Source: Spirosoma foliorum
Lineage (GTDB): Bacteria > Bacteroidota > Bacteroidia > Cytophagales > Spirosomataceae
Direction of reading: 5' to 3'
Length of the DNA: 64,000 nt
Assembly: GCF_014117325.1 (NCBI RefSeq)
Contig: NZ_CP059732.1
Span: forward strand, 8,445,501-8,509,500
The position numbers and the translations under genes were made by a program. This document shows positions 57,546 to 64,000 of the stretch, piece after piece (positions within the stretch are counted from its first letter, which is position 1; the number at the start of each line of letters is the position of its first letter). The notes below the pieces were generated by a model. It saw nothing but the letters and a program-made list of their open reading frames with translations, was not told the origin of the DNA and made no database searches.

Positions 57546-59636
57546 ATGAGGCAACAACTTTTTAGTCTGGGGTTAATCCTATATCTGATTTCCTACAACA
57601 TCGGATTGGCTCAACCAACACCACCACAGCCCGTTGGCCCGCTTCCGAGCGAAAACCAGTTGCGTTGGCAAAAAATGGAATACTATGCCTTCGTCCATTT
57701 TTCGATAAATACGTATACCGACATGGCCTGGGGCCTCGGCAATGAAGATCCCAAACTATTTAATCCGACCAACCTGGATTGCCGGCAATGGGCCCGGATT
57801 TGTAAAGAGGCTGGTATGAAAGGCATCATCTTTACGGCCAAACACCACAGTGGGTTTTGCCTCTGGCCTTCGAAGTATACCGAATACTCCGTAAAAAATA
57901 TTCCCTGGCGAAACGGCAAAGCCGATATCGTGCGCGAAATGGCCGATGCCTGCAAGGAATATGGTCTGAAGTTCGGCGTATACCTGTCGCCCTGGGACCG
58001 GAACCATGCCGACTACGGCAAGCCTGAATACATCACCTACTTCCGCAACCAGTTGACAGAGTTGCTGACCAACTACGGTGACATTTTTGAAGTCTGGTTC
58101 GATGGGGCCAATGGCGGGTCGGGCTATTATGGCGGGGCCAACGAAACCCGTAAGATCGACGCCAAAACGTATTACGACTGGCCCAATACATACAAACTCG
58201 TGCGGAAGCTCCAGCCCAAAATTGTCATCTGGAATGACGGGGGCGACCGGGCTGACCTTCGCTGGGTGGGTACCGAAGCCGGGTATGTGGGTGAAACCAA
58301 CTGGAGTTTATTGAACGCGACGGGCGATGTACCCGAGAGAATGCTGCGCTACGGCGTCGAGAATGGCGATACCTGGGTACCGGGCGAAGTAAACACCTCC
58401 ATTCGGCCGGAATGGTTTTACCACGAGCGGGAAGACCGAAAGGTAAAAACCCTGCCTCAACTGATGGATATTTATTACCATTCCATTGGTCGAAATGCGA
58501 CGCTGCTGCTCAATTTCCCGATCATGCCCAACGGGCTAATTCACGAAAAGGACGAAAAAGCGGTACAGGCTTTTGCCAAAGCCACCAAAGAAGCTTTTGC
58601 CGTGAATCTGGCCAGCAATGCCCGCGCCACGGCCTCGCAGGTACGGGGAAAAAGCCCGGCTTATGCTGCCAGCAAAGCCATTGATGCCGATAAGGAAAGT
58701 TATTGGGCTACGGACGATGCCGTACGAACGGCATCATTGACGATTGATTTTAAAAAGCCTACAGCTTTCAACCGGTTTCTGGTGCAGGAACCCATCCGAT
58801 TGGGGCAGCGGGTCAAAGCCTTTACGGTAGAAGCTTTTGTTGACGGCAACTGGAAAGAAATTGCCAAAGAAACGACGATTGGGTATAAACGCATTCTGCG
58901 GTTCCCGACCGTCGAAGCCACGCAACTACGGCTGAACATTCTGGATGCTAAAGGTGCCCCCTTGATTTCGAATCTGGACGTATACAAAGCGCCCCTGATT
59001 CTGACGCCCCCCATCATCACCCGCGACCAGGCGGGTGAGATTCACATCAAACCCGGCGATACCGAATCGGACGTGTACTACACGCTCGACGGGAGGGCAC
59101 CAACCGCCAGCGCCACCAAATACACGGCTCCTGTAAAAACCGGTACGGGCAAAGTTGACATTAAGGCGGTAGCCTACAACCCATTCACGAAACAAACCAG
59201 CATCGCCAGTGAGGAGAAATTTGACATCGCCCGCACGGCCTGGAAAATCCTGAGTACCGACGCCAAATCGGCCTATCAGGTTTTAGATGGTAACCCTGGT
59301 ACTTCCTGGCATCAACCCAAAAGCCAAACGATGCCTGCGGAATTAATCATTGATTTGGGCAAGGAAGAAAATCTAACGGGTTTCCGGTATTTGCCTGCCC
59401 AGAACTGGTGGGAAGAGGCCAGTATTATCACCCACTACCAGTTTGAGGTTTCGGCCGATAACGTAAGCTGGAAGCGGGTCAGCAAAGGGGAGTTTTCCAA
59501 CATCAAAAACAGCCCGGTCTGGCAAATCAAAACGTTTGAACCCATCAAAGCCCGATACGTTAAGCTCCGTGCCTTGAAAAATACGCAGGATGGTTCGGCA
59601 TCGGGCTACGCGGAAGTTGACATCATTACTCAGTGA
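57546..59636 (+). CDS. GH29 alpha-L-fucosidase with carbohydrate-binding modules
   Basis: A 696-residue secreted, multi-domain enzyme. After a signal peptide (1-22) comes the GH29 TIM barrel with the nucleophile Asp186 in FEVWFDGANGGSGYYGG and the motif KHHSGFCLWPSKYTEYSVKN. A first F5/8 type C (CBM32-like) module spans about 350-480 (SNARATASQVRGKSPAYAAS), a chitobiase-like immunoglobulin fold about 485-560 (GDTESDVYYTLDGRAPTAS), and a second F5/8 type C module the C-terminus (WKILSTDAKSAYQVLDGNPG). It retains configuration and releases alpha-L-fucose. The two binding modules suggest action on large, decorated glycans. GH95 in the same locus gives a complementary linkage specificity. Confidence 0.93.
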   Translation: MRQQLFSLGLILYLISYNIGLAQPTPPQPVGPLPSENQLRWQKMEYYAFVHFSINTYTDMAWGLGNEDPKLFNPTNLDCRQWARICKEAGMKGIIFTAKHHSGFCLWPSKYTEYSVKNIPWRNGKADIVREMADACKEYGLKFGVYLSPWDRNHADYGKPEYITYFRNQLTELLTNYGDIFEVWFDGANGGSGYYGGANETRKIDAKTYYDWPNTYKLVRKLQPKIVIWNDGGDRADLRWVGTEAGYVGETNWSLLNATGDVPERMLRYGVENGDTWVPGEVNTSIRPEWFYHEREDRKVKTLPQLMDIYYHSIGRNATLLLNFPIMPNGLIHEKDEKAVQAFAKATKEAFAVNLASNARATASQVRGKSPAYAASKAIDADKESYWATDDAVRTASLTIDFKKPTAFNRFLVQEPIRLGQRVKAFTVEAFVDGNWKEIAKETTIGYKRILRFPTVEATQLRLNILDAKGAPLISNLDVYKAPLILTPPIITRDQAGEIHIKPGDTESDVYYTLDGRAPTASATKYTAPVKTGTGKVDIKAVAYNPFTKQTSIASEEKFDIARTAWKILSTDAKSAYQVLDGNPGTSWHQPKSQTMPAELIIDLGKEENLTGFRYLPAQNWWEEASIITHYQFEVSADNVSWKRVSKGEFSNIKNSPVWQIKTFEPIKARYVKLRALKNTQDGSASGYAEVDIITQ

Positions 59637-59643
59637 ATGCGCG

Positions 59644-59730
59644 TTTGTCATCCCGAGGAACGAGGGATCTTCGGAAGACACGCTACTAGCCTTTTACGGA
59701 AGATCCCTCCTATCGTCGGGATGACAAAAA
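59644..59730. repeat. Long hairpin, TCATCCCGACG family, copy 5
   Basis: Left arm 59644-59674 (with GAGGAACGAGGG replacing the usual GACGATAGGAGGG) and right arm 59697-59730 are imperfect only in that segment. It lies 8 bp after the GH29 stop. Confidence 0.8.
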
Positions 59731-59766
59731 AATGACAAACCAATGATTTCTAAACCTTAATTAACT

Positions 59767-60927
59767 ATGAATCAGCAACTAATCTACCGAATAGGGCTCG
59801 TCTGGGTCGTATTCTGCCTGTACACCGGGGCAATTGCCCAGCCACCACGTGGTCCTTTAGTCGTATCGCCCCAGGTAAACGCCGACAAATCCGTTACGTT
59901 CCGGTATCTGGCTCCGCAGGCGAAAGCGGTAGAACTGAGTGCGCAGTTTGAAAAAGGCCCTGTTCCCATGACCAAAGACGCGCAGGGCATCTGGAGCATA
60001 ACAACCAGTCCGGTCAAGCCGGATATTTACCCCTACAGCTTTCGGGTGGATGGCGTAACGGTCATGGACCCGGCTAACGTAGCATTCTTCCCGAATGAGC
60101 GGTTCAAAGCCAGCCTGGTCGATGTGCCCGGCGATACGCCCCTGATCCACGCCATGCGGGACGTACCCCACGGCAATGTTACGTACGAGTATTACCCGTC
60201 GGCGGAGGGAACAACGGGTTCGCTGGTCGTTTATACGCCACCGGGCTACGATCAGTCGCCATCGAAAAAATACCCCGTTTATTACCTCATCAGTGGCACC
60301 ACCGATACCGAAGAAACCTTCTTCAAGGTCGGCAAAACCAATCTGATTCTGGATAATCTGCTGGCGGAAGGAAAGGTTAAGCCAATGATCATCGTCATGC
60401 CCTATGGAAACATAGCAGCCCGCGTAGCCGAACAGAAAGGGGGAGCAAAACCCGCCGACCCGACCGTGCGCGACGGGGTCGATGCGGTTAAACGCGCCAA
60501 TGATTTCGCGACCGATCTGGTCAGCAACGTTATTCCGTACGTCGAGAAAAACTATCGGGCCATTGCCAACCGGGAGAACCGGGCCATCGGTGGTTTCTCG
60601 CGCGGGGGTGGGCAAACCCTGCGGACGGCCTTTAACAACATGGACAAATTTGCGTGGGTGTGCGCCTACAGTTCATACCTGTCGCCCCAGGAGATGGACG
60701 GCAATTTCAGTCAGATCGTGGCCAAACCCGACCAGACGAACAAACAGCTTAAACTGCTGTGGGTGAGCGTGGGAAGCGATGATTTTCTGTACAAAGGCAC
60801 GGTGGAATTTATGGACTACCTGAAAGCGAAGAAGGTGAATTTCAAAAACCTGATTACTGACGGAGGCCATACCTGGATGAATGTAAAAACCTACGTTGCC
60901 GCCACTACGCCACTTCTGTTTCACTGA
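59767..60927 (+). CDS. CE1-like esterase with N-terminal E-set domain (1 of 4)
   Basis: A 386-residue secreted enzyme (signal peptide about 1-24). An Ig-like E-set domain occupies about residues 30-115 (SFRVDGVTVMDPANVAFFPN), followed by an alpha/beta-hydrolase with nucleophile Ser278 in GGFSRGGGQTLR, Asp in VGSDDFLY and His in DGGHTWMN. This is the layout of XynZ-type feruloyl and acetyl esterases of family CE1. It probably opens a run of four related genes that de-esterify arabinose- or xylose-linked ferulate. It sits between hairpins 5 and 6. Confidence 0.88.
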   Translation: MNQQLIYRIGLVWVVFCLYTGAIAQPPRGPLVVSPQVNADKSVTFRYLAPQAKAVELSAQFEKGPVPMTKDAQGIWSITTSPVKPDIYPYSFRVDGVTVMDPANVAFFPNERFKASLVDVPGDTPLIHAMRDVPHGNVTYEYYPSAEGTTGSLVVYTPPGYDQSPSKKYPVYYLISGTTDTEETFFKVGKTNLILDNLLAEGKVKPMIIVMPYGNIAARVAEQKGGAKPADPTVRDGVDAVKRANDFATDLVSNVIPYVEKNYRAIANRENRAIGGFSRGGGQTLRTAFNNMDKFAWVCAYSSYLSPQEMDGNFSQIVAKPDQTNKQLKLLWVSVGSDDFLYKGTVEFMDYLKAKKVNFKNLITDGGHTWMNVKTYVAATTPLLFH

Positions 60928-60934
60928 TGTGCAT

Positions 60935-61054
60935 GTTTTGTCATCCCGACCGGTCCGCCGGCGCGGCAGGAGGGATCTTCGGTAGCCGACTATTTTATTG
61001 ACTCATCCGAAGATCCCTCCTGCCGCGCCGGCGGACCGGTCGGGATGACAAAAC
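60935..61054. repeat. Long hairpin, TCATCCCGACG family, copy 6 (48-bp stem)
   Basis: The longest copy: perfect 48-nt arms at 60935-60982 and 61007-61054 with a 24-nt loop. An inserted GC-rich segment (CCGGTCCGCCGGCGCGG) is present in both arms. It lies 7 bp after the first CE1-like esterase. Confidence 0.92.
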
Positions 61055-61134
61055 TAAAATTTACTAATCTGACTATGAGTAGCTTGACTTAATGACCTTT
61101 CAAAATTTAGCATTTAATAGACTAAGCCCTTGCA

Positions 61135-62214
61135 ATGAAACGTATTAACTATTTCTTATACGCTTTGCTTCTTTCGGCCAGTACGGCATTGGCCCAGCAG
61201 CGACCGCCCGCCATCAGTTCGCCTGATGTGCATCCCGACCACAGCATCACGTTCCGGTATTTTTCCCGAAACGCGAAAAAAGTGATGGTTTTCGGTGAGT
61301 TTCTGAAAGCTCCGGTCGCCATGATCAAAGACACCTCGGGCATCTGGAGCGTGACCGTGCCGCCCGTAAAACCCGACATTTACCCCTATAGCTTTACCGT
61401 CGATAGTGTTCAACTGGCCGACCCTAGCAACACCTACATTTTTGCCAATGAGCGCTTCAAACGTAGCATTGTCGATGTACCCGGCGATCAGCCGCTGGTG
61501 CATTCGCTCCAGAACGTACCGCATGGCAAAGTCAGCTATCGGTACTACAAGTCGGGTACGCTGGGAACGACCCGTCAGTTGCTGGTGTACACCCCACCGG
61601 GTTTCAACCCGAACGGCAAGACAAACTACCCGGTACTGTACCTGATTCATGGCGGCTCCGACACAGAAGAAACCTGGACTAAAGTAGGCCGTGCCAACCT
61701 GATTGCCGACAACCTGATCGCGCAGGGTAAAGCTAAACCCATGCTCATTGTGATGCCTTACGGCAACGTTCGGCCCGCGCCCATGCCCGACTTTACCAAA
61801 GACATGGTAGCCGATATTGTGCCGTTCATCGAAGCCAACTATCCGGTCAGCAAGGACAGCAAAAGCCGGGCCGTGGCTGGTTTTTCGGTAGGTGGTGGGC
61901 AGACGCTGAACATCGGCCTGACCAATCCCTCCACCTTCGCCTATATCTGTTCGTATGCACCGTACACGGCTACCGAGGAGTTTCAGAAGAACTTCACCAA
62001 CTGGTCGCCCGATGCGGCTAAACTCAACAGCCAGTTAAAATTATTCACGATCAGTGTGGGCACGGAGGATTTTCTATATGAACCCGTGAAAAAGAATATT
62101 GCGATGTTCGAGGACAAAAAGATTAAACTGAAAAGCTACATCGTTCCCGGCGGTCATACCTGGATGAACTGCAAACAATACCTGGCCACCACCCTCCAGG
62201 AGCTATTTAAATAA
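61135..62214 (+). CDS. CE1-like esterase with N-terminal E-set domain (2 of 4)
   Basis: A 359-residue paralogue of the preceding gene (shared PVKPDIYPYSFTVDSVQLAD and VYTPPGFNPNGKTNYPVLYL). It has a signal peptide (about 1-20, ending ALAQQ) and an E-set domain about 28-110. The hydrolase triad candidates are Ser251 in AGFSVGGGQTLN, Asp in VGTEDFLYEP and His in GGHTWMNC. It ends three bases before an upstream GTG of the third paralogue, so it is tightly coupled to it. Similar organisation suggests duplication in place with later specialisation, but substrate preference is not visible. Confidence 0.88.
   Translation: MKRINYFLYALLLSASTALAQQRPPAISSPDVHPDHSITFRYFSRNAKKVMVFGEFLKAPVAMIKDTSGIWSVTVPPVKPDIYPYSFTVDSVQLADPSNTYIFANERFKRSIVDVPGDQPLVHSLQNVPHGKVSYRYYKSGTLGTTRQLLVYTPPGFNPNGKTNYPVLYLIHGGSDTEETWTKVGRANLIADNLIAQGKAKPMLIVMPYGNVRPAPMPDFTKDMVADIVPFIEANYPVSKDSKSRAVAGFSVGGGQTLNIGLTNPSTFAYICSYAPYTATEEFQKNFTNWSPDAAKLNSQLKLFTISVGTEDFLYEPVKKNIAMFEDKKIKLKSYIVPGGHTWMNCKQYLATTLQELFK

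Positions 62215-64000
<1,786 letters not shown>

Overview
The window looks like chromosome of a Bacteroidota member of the order Cytophagales, most like Spirosoma or its relatives. The grounds are paired SusC/SusD proteins, a hybrid two-component regulator, an ECF sigma/FecR pair, expanded FtsX/MacB-type permeases, weak Shine-Dalgarno sequences and abundant short inverted-repeat elements. The genus is inferred from gene style only. No rRNA, tRNA, CRISPR array, integrase or intact insertion sequence was seen.

Region 1 (1-12.0 kb, minus strand): five consecutive paralogous ABC permeases of the double MacB_PCD/FtsX type, the last cut by the window edge. No ATPase gene accompanies them. The gaps alternate between about 105 bp with a nested hairpin repeat and about 270 bp with a hairpin plus a conserved module. 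I read that module as a sigma-54 promoter 35-37 nt before the start codon and a palindromic enhancer further upstream. Region 2 (12.2-23.3 kb): a DUF5020 protein, a membrane-anchored regulator-like protein of unknown family, an AraC remnant, a MarR/rifampicin-phosphotransferase pair with a palindromic operator, a DHFR-like reductase, an AraC regulator with a small membrane protein, an SDR, a lipoprotein and an MFS transporter.

Region 3 (23.9-32.4 kb, minus strand): a compact defence island in the order XRE controller, hsdR, DUF1016/PD-(D/E)XK protein, hsdS, PrrC-like anticodon nuclease, hsdM. Genes overlap or nearly touch, and a 48-bp dyad lies upstream of the controller. The ATPase carries an R-x3-E plus downstream H triad resembling PrrC, so this looks like a type I restriction system guarded by a suicide tRNA nuclease. 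An ArsB/NhaD-type transporter follows.

Region 4 (34.4-64 kb, plus strand): a large polysaccharide utilisation locus that continues past the right edge. It holds a hybrid two-component sensor, ECF sigma, FecR, STN-containing SusC, SusD, GH95, GH43, GH127/146, a VOC protein, a second GH43 broken by a one-base insertion in a G8 tract, an SGNH acetylesterase, an alpha/beta esterase, a modular GH29 and four consecutive CE1-like esterases. Seven long hairpins of one family punctuate it, and a broken GIY-YIG nuclease gene lies between two of them. The enzyme set (alpha-L-fucose/galactose, alpha- and beta-L-arabinofuranose, xylose, acetyl and probably feruloyl esters) suggests a heavily decorated plant cell-wall glycan such as complex arabinoxylan or pectin side chains. 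The sensors detect glycan, SusCD imports oligosaccharides, and the exo-enzymes and esterases strip decorations.
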